Positions 42,714 to 53,559 of a DNA stretch of 64,000 nucleotides are shown here, piece by piece. The stretch is taken from contig CAWHCB010000001.1 of the NCBI GenBank assembly GCA_963827905.1, forward strand, positions 198,894 to 262,893, given 5' to 3'. Made by a program: the position numbers and the translations under genes. Under the pieces are notes generated by a model, which was not told the origin of the DNA, did no database searches, and saw nothing but the letters and a program-made list of their open reading frames with translations. Numbering within the stretch: position 1 is the stretch's first letter; each line of letters opens with the position of its first letter. Origin of the DNA: JACXTP01 sp963827905 (lineage in GTDB: Archaea > Thermoplasmatota > Thermoplasmata > Methanomassiliicoccales > UBA472).

Positions 42714-44325
42714 CTAGTTGAACCGCGGCCCGATGACCTGCCATAGGATCAGGAAGAGTATCAGGAAGGAAAGCGCCAGGGATATCTGGTCCACGATCCG
42801 GTTCCTTGCCTCCTCGCTCAGTCCCTTACGGAGCTTCGCCACCACTGAGCCCATGGCGTCCTTGAACAGATAACCGCCATCCAGCGGCACTGCTGGCAGG
42901 GCGTTGGTCAGACCCACCATCAGGTTCAGCCAGAATATCCAGTATAGGCAGTTGGCGATGATCCAGAAAGTGCCTATGGACATCCAGGCCAGGTAACCGG
43001 TGGTCTCGTACAGGTCGGCCAGGGGCGATTGTATCGGGGACAGGCCGATGAAGGGGAAGGCGATGTAACGCAGACTAGCGGTGACAAGAGTCCCCCGCAC
43101 TCTCGACGTTCCGGTAGGGGTCGGTCATGGCCAGCAGTATGGTCTCCGCTTCGAGCACTCCCGCGCCCAGATAGGCGGAGTTGATACCAAGGAAACCTAC
43201 GTCACGGGAATTGGAGGGGACGTCGAAACCGCTGTCCTCCAGATATGCCGTCCGACTGCCCGACGTCACCTGGGTCAGCCCGGCCACCACCAAGTAGTTG
43301 CTGGATCCCGAGTCCCATTGCAGGACGGTGACGTTGACGGTCTGGAACGGCAGCGTGAAGCCCCAACGCCTCCTTCAGGTCGTGCCGTTAGTGATGAGCG
43401 TGTCGTTCAAAGAGGCCATGAGCATGCCGGAGCGCATCCCTGAATCGTATGCTGGTAAACCTTCGGACACTGACATCAACGCCACTCCCGAGAAGACCTC
43501 TTTGCTCCGGACCTTGCCTTCAAGGAAGATGTCACGTTGACAAAAGAGCCGGCAGCGGGGGCGGTGACGTTCGCCCAGGAATCGAGATGGGTGACGTTGA
43601 CGCCATCGATGGAGAGAATCTGACAACCGTATCCGTGTATTCTTGCTAGATTGGCCGGGCTGTCGTCCACGTTGTTCATGATGACCGGGCCCTAGTAGAT
43701 AGGCGCCGCCTGGGTCACCACGGCCTGGGAGAAGAGGAGGACAAAGAGGAAGGCCACTATGATGTTGGTGGCTGGTCCGACCGCGTACATCGCATGCGGT
43801 TCTTCTTGGAAGTGGTGCGCAGGGCGTCCTCGTCCGGTTCGAACTACGCGCCCATGGGCATGATGGTGAAGATCAGGCTGAGATGCCTTGATCGCCATTT
43901 GCCTACGCGGGTCAGGATGCCATGGGCGAACTCATGCACCACTATGGCCACGATGAGGCCCAATATCCCATCCCAGATGGGGATCGAGCGGGTTGACCCC
44001 CGGTATGCCGAGCAGCATGCACCGGGGATGGCGCCGACTCCGCCGGGATGTTCGGGACCAAGGTCACCTCCCAGACGAGCAGGGCGAACATGGAGAACAT
44101 GGCCACGAATACGATGACCAGGCTGATCCCGGCATAGACGCGCCAGAAGCGGGCCGGGCGGGAAAGCCATTCGATAGCGTCCTTCCCCCCTTGGGTGCGC
44201 CACATGAGGAACGGACCGTACACTGTGATGTTGTAACGCTCCAGCAGCTTCTTCCTCTTGACGATGATGATGAAAGCGAACCATGCGATAATGATGGCGG
44301 CGGCGATGACTAGACCGTTGACCAT
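42714..44325 (-). CDS. Site-2 protease (M50) with PDZ domain, multiple frameshifts and one in-frame TAG
   Basis: Membrane metalloprotease that cuts within membrane segments. Joined: helix 1 (VIAAAIIIAWFAFIIIVKRK), helices around 44060-44160, zinc site IVVHEFAHGILTRVG, a helix near 43700-43780, a PDZ-like part (DDSPANLARIHGYGCQILSI), and a C-terminal block with LTNALPAVPLDGGYLFKDAM (the second zinc-ligand region). At 43692-43694 a TAG codon separates AAPIY from GPVIMNNVDDSP in the same frame, with no shift. At least four other breaks exist. The ATG at 44325 follows AGGTCCC. Confidence 0.85.
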
Positions 44326-44385
44326 TTTGGGACCTGACGCAAAAAGGGACACATGCTATATCAAACATTCTGGATTAGGCTGGTA

Positions 44386-44766
44386 TCATTTGACATCCTT
44401 GTCGTGATGGTCCTTCCAGACGTCGTCTCCCATCTGATCGTAAACCGCGGACATCTCATCGGCGCCCTTCAGCTCCGAGCTCCCCTGGTGCGCCAAACGG
44501 ATGATCTGGTCCTTCTTCAGGATCCAATAGTGGAATTCCCAGAGCTTGCCCTTCTTCAGGTGCACCTCCTCCTGGGTGGTGGTGAGGAAGCCCTCCTCCT
44601 CCAACATGTAGAAGACGTCCCGGTCCTCGGAGGTGAGCCTGTTATCGATGACCTCCCCCTCGATCCGAAGAAGCTCATCATGTACTCGGCCAACTTCTCG
44701 ATGTCGTCATCGGACATGCCCCTTCTTGCCCAAAGTGTTCTTAAGGGCTGAAATGACATCCTTCAT
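44386..44766 (-). CDS. Small winged-helix-like archaeal protein, frameshifted
   Basis: About 126 residues from MKDVISALKNTLGKKG, then MSDDDIEKLAEYMMSFFG, then EGEVIDNRLTSEDRDVFYML and EEEGFLTTTQEEVHLKKGKL WEF-type strands. The layout (N-terminal helical pair, then a helix-turn-helix with wing, then HYWILKKDQIIRLA) resembles small Thermoplasmata regulators. Breaks near 44720 and 44655. It is divergent from nothing, lying between the peptide ABC operon and the protease. Function unassigned. Confidence 0.55.
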
Positions 44767-44915
44767 GCTGACAACTGTCAAACTGACTCCCCCCCTCGCA
44801 TCATGTTCCTGACATATAATGATTCTCGATTTGTTTTAGATCGAGCACATGCCTGGGTGTCTCAATCCTCCACGGAGCGGCGTTTCGCAGGACCCGCTTG
44901 GTGGCCATAGACCCC

Positions 44916-46027
44916 TCAGCGGAAGTGGCAGGCCACTAGGTGGCCGTCCCCCTTGTCCTCCAGAGGCGGGGGCTCCAGCTCGCAGATCTCCTGCCGGTAG
45001 CGGCACCGGGTGTGGAAACGGCACCCCGATGGCGGATTGGCCGGACTGGGCACGTCGCCGGACAGCATTATTCTCTCCCTCTTCGTGTTCGGGTCGGGGA
45101 CCGGTATGACAGATAACGAGCCTCCGTGTACGGATGCAACGGATTCTTGAAGATGTGGTCCTTTTTCCCCGACTCCACGATCTGGCCGAGATACATGACG
45201 TTCACCCGGTCGCACATATATCTGATCGTTGAAAGATCGTGGGATATGAACATGAAGGTCAGGTTGAGGTCGCGTTGCAGGTCGTTGAGCAGGTTGAGGA
45301 TCTGGGCCTGCACCGAGACGTCCAAGGCGGAGGTCGGTTCGTCCAGGACGATGAGGTCTGGGTTTAGCGCCAGCGCTCGCGCCACCCCGATCCTTTGCCT
45401 CTGCCCGCCGCTGAACTCATGTGGGTAACGATATAGGTGGTCTGGGTTCAGTCCTACGCGCTCCATGAGCATTTGCACGCTGTCGATGATCTCTGAGCCC
45501 CCGAGCCGCCATGCACTATGAGCGGCTCACCGATGATGTCTTGATCAGGAACCTAGGATTGAGGGAAGAGAACGGGTCTTGGAAGACGATCTGCATCTCC
45601 TTCCTCATATATCGCAGATCCTCGTCCTTCATTCTGTTGAGCGTAGCGCTCCTTAGCTCCCATAGCTCCCTCATGCTCGGATCGGTGGGACTATGCACCT
45701 TCTTCTTGTTCCCTCGTTTCTTTGGCCTTTTTTTGGCGAACGATTCCGCCTCAAGGGTTTCGAGCTCGACCATCCTGGACCTGTCCTTGGCGGGCATCTT
45801 GTAATAGATGTTGCCTTCCGTAGGCCGGATGAGCTGCAACGTACAGCGTCCGGTGGTGGTCTTGCCGCAGCCGCTCTCTCCACCAGACCGAGGGTCTCCC
45901 CTCTCCTCAATTGGAAATTGACGCCGTCGATGGCCTTGACCGAACCCATCTCCTTCCGGAAGAAACCCCCTCGAATCGGGAAATACTTCTTGAGGTTGGT
46001 GACCTCGACGAGGTATTCTTCGCTCAT
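44916..46027 (-). CDS. Peptide-type ABC importer ATPase (DppF-like) with basic insertion, frameshifted
   Basis: Second ATPase of the importer. Walker A GESGCGKTTTGRC, Q-loop QIVFQDPFSSLNPR, signature EFSGGQRQRIGVARALA, Walker B LIVLDEPTSALDVS, and the C-terminal 4Fe-4S-like/oligopeptide extension SGCRFHTRCRYRQEIC. Between Walker A and the Q-loop there are about 100 residues instead of about 55; the extra part is charged (ESFAKKRPKKRGNKKKVHSP). Breaks near 45895, 45545, 45490 and 45110. The start ATG overlaps the end of the first ATPase gene. Confidence 0.85.
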
Positions 46028-46030
46028 AAG

Positions 46031-47522
46031 TCACCCCCGTGTAAAGATGGCAGGCGGCCATGTGGTTGGGCCTGATCTCCATCATCGGCGGTTTTTCCTT
46101 GCGACAGATGTCCATTGCATAGGGGCAACGAGGATTGAATCTGCAGCCGGACGGCGGGGCGATCAGGTCGGGCACGGAGCCCTCGATCGCCTCCAGGCGC
46201 TCGATGTCCACGTTCACCTTTGGGATGAGGTTCTCGATCCCTGCGTGTATGGATGAAGCGGATTCTTGAGAATATGTCCACGGTGGTCGCCACCTCAGCC
46301 ATGATGCCCGCGTACATGACCCCGACCCGGTCGCAGGTTTCGGCCACCACTCCCAGGTTGTGGGTGATCAGCAGTATGGAGGTCCCCGTCTCCAACTGGA
46401 GATCGCGCATCAGCTTCAGCAACTCGGGCTTGGACGGTCACGTCCAACGCCGTCGTCGGCTCATCGGCTATTAGCAGCTTGGGCCGGCAGGCCAGGGCCA
46501 TGGCGATCATGACCCTCTGCTGCATTCCACCTGAAAGCTCGTAAGGGAACGACTTCATGACGTTCATCGGATCGGGGATGCGAACCAGCCTCAGCATCCT
46601 TTCCGCTCTTTCCATCGATTCTATCTTGATGCGACGACCGGCACGATGTCTGTTCAGGAAGGAATAGGGGTTCTTTGCAACCTTCTTCAACTTGGATGCG
46701 GTGAGTCCCAATGACGTGATCTTTAACGGTTTAGGGTATCGCTTTGAAGTAGTTGTCACAATTCGGGCAGCGATCCGTCTCGTCCTGGACCGCGGAACTG
46801 CAGATGCTGCACTTGTTCTCCCCCTTACATCCTTGATCTTCTTGGCCAACTTATGGGTCTTGAGATTTCCTTTCCTCCTCCACCGATTTGAGCGCCGAGA
46901 GGGCCAGCTCCCTGCGCTCGTGTAGGAGTAGGACCTCCGAGATCTGATAACCCGCTGTGAACACGGGATTGAGGGCGCTCATCGGCTCCTGGAAGATCAT
47001 GGATATGTCCCTTCTGCATATCTGTGCATGTACTTCTTGGTGCGGGGGATAAGATGATATTTGCCAAGAATGGCATAAAGTTCCTTGTCCAGCTCAGATA
47101 TCTTGGCATCCCTCTCCCGGAGAGGGGGGCTGGCCCCACAGGAGCGTCCAACGGGCGATGATGTCGACAGCGCTCTGTTCGGCAAGCTCCTTCTGTAGCG
47201 TCGTGATCTTCTTGTCATCCTTGGGCAGGTCGGTCTTGGACCTGAGCTGGGCGATCTGATCCTCCAAATTCTTGATCTCCTCGCTCGTGCAAATCGGCGA
47301 GAATGGAGACCTTTCCTCCTCGATCTTTCCCGGGGGCTGGGGGATGAGTTTCATGATGCAATTGGCGGTGACGCTCTTTCCACAACCAGTCTTCCCCACC
47401 AGCCCGAAGGTCTCCCCCCGGTACAAGGTCAGATTGACCCCATCTATGGCTTTGACCACTCCTGACTGGGTGTAGAAATTAACGTACAGGTTCTGTATCT
47501 CGACCATTTTTTCTTCGCTCAT
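46031..47522 (-). CDS. Peptide-type ABC importer ATPase (DppD-like) with coiled-coil and zinc-ribbon insertions
   Basis: First ATPase. Walker A GKTGCGKS (residues 43-50), Q-loop SMIFQEPMSALNPVFTAGYQ, signature ELSGGMQQRVMIAMALA, Walker B LLIADEPTTALDVT, and C-terminal SGCRFNPRCPYAMDIC. Two insertions: about 75 residues before the Q-loop (EIKNLEDQIAQLRSKTDLPK, coiled coil) and about 90 residues between Q-loop and signature with a zinc ribbon CSIC (46800-46811) and CPNC (46758-46769). Several frame breaks (near 47150, 47010, 46840, 46440, 46210). Excellent ribosome-binding site GGAGGTGA. The stop at 46031 assumes one G too many in a G5 run. Confidence 0.82.
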
Positions 47523-47546
47523 CGGCTCACCTCCGCGCACTTGGGT

Positions 47547-48547
47547 CTAAAATGTCCCGAAGGCTGCGTCGCCGAACAATGGAAGCCCATCACGGATAGA
47601 TCCGATTTCCACTCCTGGGAACGTAACCATCCACCAGGGATTAATGAACTCACCGTTGTATTCCACCGTGCTGAGGAAGTAGCTCTGTCCATCCAACTGC
47701 ATCTCCCACCATTCACAGCTTTGCCTGGAGGTACACCAAACCCGATGTAACTCAAGGCGGCGGCCACAAGAACCACGGCCCCTAGGTCCATGGTTATGAG
47801 AACGATCATGGGGGCCATTGAGTTCAGGACTATGTCCAAGACCAAGGTTCCGGCTTCTCTGACACCGACGGCCCTAGCCGCCTCCACATAGTGCTCTCCT
47901 TGACGGAGATCACCTCACCTATCACCAATCTCGCGTACGAAGGCCACCATACGATAATGAGGGATAACATGATATTCTCAAGATTTCTCGATAGCACCGC
48001 CACTATCGCCATTGACAGTATCAACCCCGGTATGGAAAGGGAAGTTCGGTTATCCTCATCACTATCTCATCGAACCAACCGCCAACATAACCTGATATGG
48101 CCCCGATCATGATGCCGATCAACGCGGCACTGAAGACGACATAAACCGCCACCAATATCGAAAGCCTAGCACCCCAAACGATCCCGTAATAGATGTCGGC
48201 ACCCCAAACTCCGGTCCCTCCAATGGATGCCCTTCGGCCCCCGGAGGCACGGGGTCGTCATAGTCTTTGGGCATCTGGTAATGATCCTCATAAACAGGAG
48301 GGGCGAGCACCAGGACGATGATCGCCATGAGCAACATGGAAAATAGAATTATGAGGCCAGTGACCGCCAGTGGGTTCGGAGGATCAACTTCATCGAAGTT
48401 CTGAACGAATTTGATGCGGGGGCTTCGAATGTTTTCTTTATCTCGACCCATCCACCTGACCACTGCAGTAGAATCGTGCCAAACTCTTCCTTTGTTGAAC
48501 GGGTTCTCCACTACAGGGGCATTTTTAGGGGGGGTCTCGGCGGCCAT
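47547..48547 (-). CDS. Peptide-type ABC permease (DppC-like), frameshifted
   Basis: Inner-membrane subunit. N-terminal hydrophilic part of about 70 residues (MAAETPPKNAPVVENPFNKG), helix LAVTGLIILFSMLLMAIIVL, then after breaks near 48200, 48050 and 47890 the core: LSILVAVYVVFSAALIGIMI, SLIIVWWPSYARLVIGEV (EAA-type region AARAVGVREAGTLVLDIVLN) and VVLVAAALSYIGFGVPPG. The last part (WWMVTFPGVEIGSIRDGLPL) fits the Dpp/OppC end. The ATG at 48547 has GGAGTGAT five bases upstream, which contains the dppB stop. Confidence 0.85.
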
Positions 48548-48551
48548 GCTA

Positions 48552-49586
48552 TCACTCCAGTTGACGCTCGGGTCAAGATAGGCATACATGATATCAGAAG
48601 CTATAGTTCCCCCAGAACGTATATGATGGCCACCAACAGAGTGAAGCCCATTATGGAGTTCCAGTCCAGACTGAGGATGGCCTGGGCCGACTCATCTGCC
48701 GAGGCCAGGCCAATTGAATATCGATTCCGTTAGCACGGCCCCCGCCAACAAAGCGCCGAAGGCTAGACCAGCCACGGTCACAGTGGGTATGAGGGCATTG
48801 CGTCGGGCGTGCCTCTTGATCACCGTCGATTCGGGCAATCCCTTGGCCCTGGCCGCCCTTACATCATCCTGATTCGCCACCTCTAGCATGCTGGACCTCA
48901 TGATCCTGATTATCAATGCGATGGTCCCGAACACCGCAGGACTATCACAAGAGCAAGGTGGTGTCCCAGAGCAGGTCCATGAGGAAGGCGAAGTCCAATG
49001 CTATTATGGCATACAAGGATCAAGAATCCAGTGTACTCGGTGTACCCATTGATCAGGTAATAGTCGCTGTACTCACCACCGGAAGGGAACCAATCCAAAC
49101 GGAGGTAGAAGATGTTCAGTAGCAAAAGACCGAGCCGCCAGAAGATGGGGATCGAAACGCCCAGCAAGGAAACGGCTCCGGGTGGCATGATCCGCCAACT
49201 TGTCCTTGCCTACCGCTATGGCCGTGCCGACGAAGACACCTACCAGCACGCCGATCATCATGGAGATGAACGTAAGCTCAAAAGTAGCCGGGAAATAATC
49301 CGCTATCGATTCCGTGACTGGGCGGTCCCCATTTCCGCCTTGGACAGGCCCCAGATCGCCATGGATTATCCCATTGAGCCAGTAGAGATATTGGACCCAG
49401 ATCGGTTCGTTCAAATGATACTCTTCGTAGATCCTCGCGATCTGCTCCTCGTTCATCCTTTCGGTGATGTCGCTCCCGGGTCACCAGGTGATCCGGGTCA
49501 AAATGAATACGAGTATCGTCACACCGAGGAGCACTGCGTACGCACAACAATAACAATCTACGAATGATGTAAGCGGTCATCCTCAT
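48552..49586 (-). CDS. Peptide-type ABC permease (DppB-like), several frameshifts
   Basis: First membrane subunit. Start MRMTAYIIRRLLLL, then MNEEQIARIYEEYHLNEPIW with VQYLYWLNGIIHGDLG (typical of OppB/DppB), ATFELTFISMMIGVLVGVFV, VSIPIFWRLGLLLLNIFYLR, an EAA loop VRAARAKGLPESTVIKRHAR with RNALIPTVTVAGLAFGALL, and TESIFNWPGLGR. Breaks near 49540, 49350, 49200, 48950 and 48720. The end at about 48552 is inferred from the frame that stops within the ribosome-binding site of the next gene. Confidence 0.82.
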
Positions 49587-49820
49587 CGGCACATCACCAT
49601 TCATTGGAGCATATCTTTGCTATAAATAAATTTTCGATGTCCAGCTGAAACCCGAATTTCCGAAATACCAGAATTATGAGCCAATTACTGATTTCGAGTT
49701 TGCCGAGAGATCATGAATGCAAATCCATGTTTGCCTTTTTGCTGCTTTCCTCCTGGTGGTGAAGATTTGAGAAAAAAGAGAATATGGGAAAGGGTTTGCA
49801 TTCTGACCCATATACCTAGC

Positions 49821-52240
49821 TCATTTGCTGTAGGTATAGAAGTAGAGGCCGGGATACATCGGGTTGAAATAATCACCGTCAACCCACACCTGTTCGACAT
49901 GGAAGTTTGTCGCCTGTGCCGTCCAGATGTAGTAACAGTTATCATACACCGCCATCGAGATGTTGTGGTGGTCGAGCTCCCTCTGGGTCTCGTCGGGCTC
50001 GCTCGCTGCCTCCTCGCACATTGCGGTAAGAGTCGCGTTGTTTATACTGCACCTCTTCGCGTAGGTTCCAGATCCATGGATGAACGGGTTGACATAGTCA
50101 TCCGGGTCAGCATAGTCTGGCGCCCAACCCAGGAAGAACGCGGCTAATCCAAACGCCCTCAAGGTGTCCAGATAGACCGGCCAGTCCAAGGCTTGCACGT
50201 TTCAGTGGATCTTTCCTTCGATGTAGCCCAAAGGTTCAAGTTGTTCCAGTCCTTCTTTGAGAAGCTGGCACTCCAAGGCCCTCCACTCGTTACCCGCGTT
50301 GTACATCAGGGTGATCTTGAACCCGGCTTCACCCCAGGTAATGGTGCCCTCCTTAACCGCCTGATTAAGGAACTGCGCCGCCAGTGTCAGATTGTATTCG
50401 TACAACGGGACTGTGTCATTGTACCCGAACATACCCATTGGAATGATTCCGTTCGGCTGGATGGCACCTCCTGCGAAGTAGGTCTCTATGGCCTGGTTGT
50501 AGTCAAAGCTGTGCGCGAAGGCCAGCCTGACATCCGGGTCAGCGAAGAACGTGGACGTGATAGTGTCCTTTCCACCTGTGACCGAGTTGTACTGGGTCAT
50601 GTTGATTTTCTGGTTCAGACCCATGAAGTCCAAGGTGAATGTGGGCAAATCCTTGACCACCCGGAATTTATCGTTCGATAGGACATCGTCCTGGTGTATC
50701 CTTGGTATGTAGGCAGTGTCGGCATCTCCGGCCTGCATCATCATAAGCCGAGTACCGTAGTCGTTGGCCTTCTTGATGATGACGTACTGTATCGGAGCCA
50801 CGGCCCTCCAGTAGTTTTCATTGCGCTCTAGCAATATCTGCTGGTTCCTGACCCACTTCTCCATGGTGTAAGGTCCGGTCCCACAGGTGTTGGAGTTCAT
50901 GAACTGGCTCTGCTCCCCGAGGGTGATCCCTCCGTTGTCCTCGACGAATTTCTTGGAGACGACGGAGCCCACGGTGTATGCCATTATGTAGTTGAACGCC
51001 GGGTAGGGCATGGTCAGGTTGAACTGCACTGTGTCGCCATCGACAGCCCAGATGCCCTTAGCGCACTCGCTCTGATTGACATATGCCATATCGTAGTAGT
51101 CCTTTATCAGGACCTGCCCGAGCATCCACGCTGGCCCATCCGCGTCGTTGATCATCAGCACACGCGATATGGAATAAACCACGTCCTCCGAGGTCATGGT
51201 CTCGCCGTTGTGGAACTTCACGTTGGCGCGCAGATTGTAGGTGTATGTCAGTCCATCAGCGCTGATCCCACCGTTGGCTACGGTTGGGACCGCAGTCGCC
51301 AGCAATGGCACCAGGTCGACAGCGCTAGAGCCGTTGTACCAGACCAAGGTCTCATAGACATTGGCGATTACCTCTCCACCAGCGGTCTCATAGTCCACTG
51401 CAGGGTCAAGGTTGTCTGGCTCACCGATGGTCACCTCGACGAAGGTGTCGGCCCTGGGGACCGTTCCACCAGTTGCCGCCGCTTCAACCACGACTGTGAC
51501 AATGAAACTGTTCATCAACGTGGTGTTGAGAGCATTCACGACCGTGAACTTGACGACATAATTGCCCACATCAGTGAAGTTACGGGTCAGGTTGACATCG
51601 CTTCCTGCGTTGACACCGTTGACCGACCAGCTGTAGCTTAGGTTCTTGTTGGTCGTTACAAAGGCATCGCCAACCTCATCCCAGACCCACCTGTATGAGC
51701 TGGTTCCGGAGAAGGTGACGGTCGTTCCAGGTCCCACGATGTTCTCGGAAATACCAGCGTCAGATATGACCACCGCGACAGGGTCTGAGTCATTCGCAGG
51801 AGTGACTTCGACCGCCAGGACGGTTGTCCTAACGAACTCGCTGGTATCGCTGGCTCCATCGGAGTCCTTTACCACGACCCATGCAAGCATGTTACCCACC
51901 GTGGTATAAGTATACTTAACCACTGGGTTGTCCACCTTGGCCGAGTTCCCGTCACCATAGAAGAACTCATAGGTAAGGTCGTTCTCCCCCATCTGCAGGG
52001 TGTTCTTATCATCGGAACTTTGCGTCGCATTGAATTCGATCGCAGTTCCCAGCTCCACTTGGTCTGAGTCTACCGTTAGCACGGCAGTAGGACTTTTATT
52101 CTCGCCCAAAACCACAAATGCTCCAGCTATGGCGGCTACTATCAATACCACCACAACGACGATGACTATCATCTTGGTCATCTTCGATTTCTTTTTGGAG
52201 AAGAGGATTCTGGGAGAGGTTTATCTCCTTGGCCTTCCAT
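49821..52240 (-). CDS. Peptide-type ABC substrate-binding protein with two N-terminal PKD-like domains
   Basis: About 805 residues. A cytoplasmic lead, one membrane anchor (VIVVVVVLIVAAIAGAFVVL), two PKD-like beta domains (about residues 50-130, FYGDGNSAKVDNPVVKYTYT; about 150-255, SYSWSVNGVN and LTRNFTDVGNYVVKFTVV), then an SBP_bac_5 domain (GEPDNLDPAVDYETAGGEVI; GLTYTYNLRANVKFHNGETM). The frame breaks near 50200. The ATG at 52240 with AAAGGAGGAAATGCTA upstream is the better start if one A is added in the A5 run near 52192; otherwise the frame starts at 52181. The PKD fusion would lift the binding domain from the membrane or contact the S-layer. Confidence 0.88.
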
Positions 52241-52261
52241 TAGCATTTCCTCCTTTATCCC

Positions 52262-52332
52262 TTCCGCAAAACTAGCGGGAGATTGCCATTAGAACATCTT
52301 CTTCGCTATAAATACGTTACTAGTTTTCGGAA
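52262..52332 (-). promoter_or_regulatory. Promoter of the peptide ABC operon flanked by an inverted repeat
   Basis: On the minus strand a TATTTATAG TATA box (52305-52313) precedes the operon. It is bracketed by TTCCGCAAAACTAG (52262-52275) and CTAGTTTTCGGAA (52320-52332), an inverted repeat with one unpaired base. The distal arm lies where a BRE would be and the proximal arm near the expected transcription start, so a dimeric repressor bound to both could block the promoter. Confidence 0.55.
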
Positions 52333-52582
52333 ATGAAAAAGGTTCATCCAGCATCAAAAAAATCGTTCAAAGACGCTTTGATAGAGGCAATACTGACAAC
52401 TTATTCTGAATTATTGAATATTGCATCAAAATTGCTGAAATAACTGAATATTTTGACATAAAGTCAAACGATGAGGCATAATGACTAATCGAAGGGGACC
52501 TTGGAATTCGTTGATGCTGGCGAGACAGTGGAGCTTCGAGATATGAGTGGTATTAAGTAGTCGAGCGAATCCGTCATTCATC
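52333..52582. other. AT-rich intergenic region between the ABC operon and cutA
   Basis: No gene seen. It contains several GAATATT strings (around 52417 and 52445) and short A/T runs, perhaps the cutA promoter (ATTAAG near 52553) on the plus strand. Nothing further supported. Confidence 0.4.
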
Positions 52583-52918
52583 ATGGTAACGACAGGGCTC
52601 TCAACGGTGTTGGTCACCTTCCCGGACCGAACGGTGGCCGATGCCATCATCTCGGATCTGATGGAGGGTCGTCTTATCGCCTGCGCCAACCTCTTTCCGG
52701 TGGAATCGAGCTACCGATGGGAGGGCAAGGTCGAGCATGCCCGGAATGGATCGCGCTGCTCAAGATACGGGACGAGGATTTTCATAAGGTGAAGGAGAGG
52801 ATAATCGAAGCATCATCCTTACCAGGTGCCCTGCATCGTGCGCTACGGGATCGCCGATGGGCATCCCCCCTACCTGGAATGGATCAGAGCGTCGACAGCT
52901 CCACCTCAGGGGGATTGA
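52583..52918 (+). CDS. cutA: CutA1-type divalent cation tolerance protein, two frameshifts
   Basis: A small trimeric protein of about 111 residues, conserved in all domains and of unsettled function. First frame: TVLVTFPDRTVADAIISDLM, RLIACANLFPVESSYRWEGK. Second: EWIALLKIRDEDFHKVKERI. Third: YQVPCIVRYGIADGHPPYLE and WIRAS. Breaks near 52735 and 52825. The end (PPQGD, TGA at 52916-52918) overlaps the convergent mptE gene by 35 bases. Confidence 0.85.
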
Positions 52919-53553
52919 GGTCGAAGATTATCCTGCGAGCCCAGGCGAGCTTCCTCAGCTTAGTGCCCGCGGTCCTGGCCCGGCTTCAACCGAGGCTCGT
53001 CGAAATCGAATCCGAGCAGATGGACCCTCATGGCGCCGAAATGGCGCGCCAGGCATACCGCCCTATCGCCATCGGTGAAGCCGCCGAAATCGAATATGTC
53101 CTCTGAGGGCGCGGCCTGCGTGGTCGGGACGATCGGACCGTGGAATCGGGGAACCAGCTCCACCAATCTGTCCAAGTTGTCACCATGGGCGTGGATGACG
53201 GCGACGCTGCCTTCCTGGTTGCATCGCAGGTCCGCCTCGATGGGCCCGTCCAGGTCGGTGACGAAGATGTCCGGTCGGATGCCGCTCTCATAAAGGACCG
53301 TGGTGGCCGGACCGGCCGAGATTATGGTGCTCTTCGTGTCGATGAGATCCAACCTTCCGTCCAGGGAGGGTCCGTTGGCGCAAACGGTCACCTCGTTCCT
53401 GATCTTGAAGCCGAAGGCGGTCGCGGACGAAATAGCTGCCCCGGCGGCACCATCGCGGCCAGGCTGCGGGCCGACGCCCTCGTCCTTCTCCCGGTCGAAG
53501 CCGAAGTCCGCCAGGATGGCCTCGTACCACGGGGACCATTCCTCGAAATCCAT
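52884..53553 (-). CDS. mptE: 6-hydroxymethyl-7,8-dihydropterin pyrophosphokinase MptE-like
   Basis: Archaeal-type HPPK (DUF115 fold) of folate or methanopterin synthesis. About 222 residues: MDFEEWSPWYEAILADFGFD, GFKIRNEVTVCANGPSLDGR, STIISAGPATTVLYESGIRP and DIFVTDLDGPIEADL (metal/ATP site), VAVIHAHGDNLDRLVELVP, HLLGFDFDEPRLK, and after the break near 52985 KLRKLAWARRIIFDLNPPE. It ends within cutA on the other strand. It follows the DUF373 gene by 6 bp, an operon. Confidence 0.88.
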
Positions 53554-53559
53554 GTCGGT

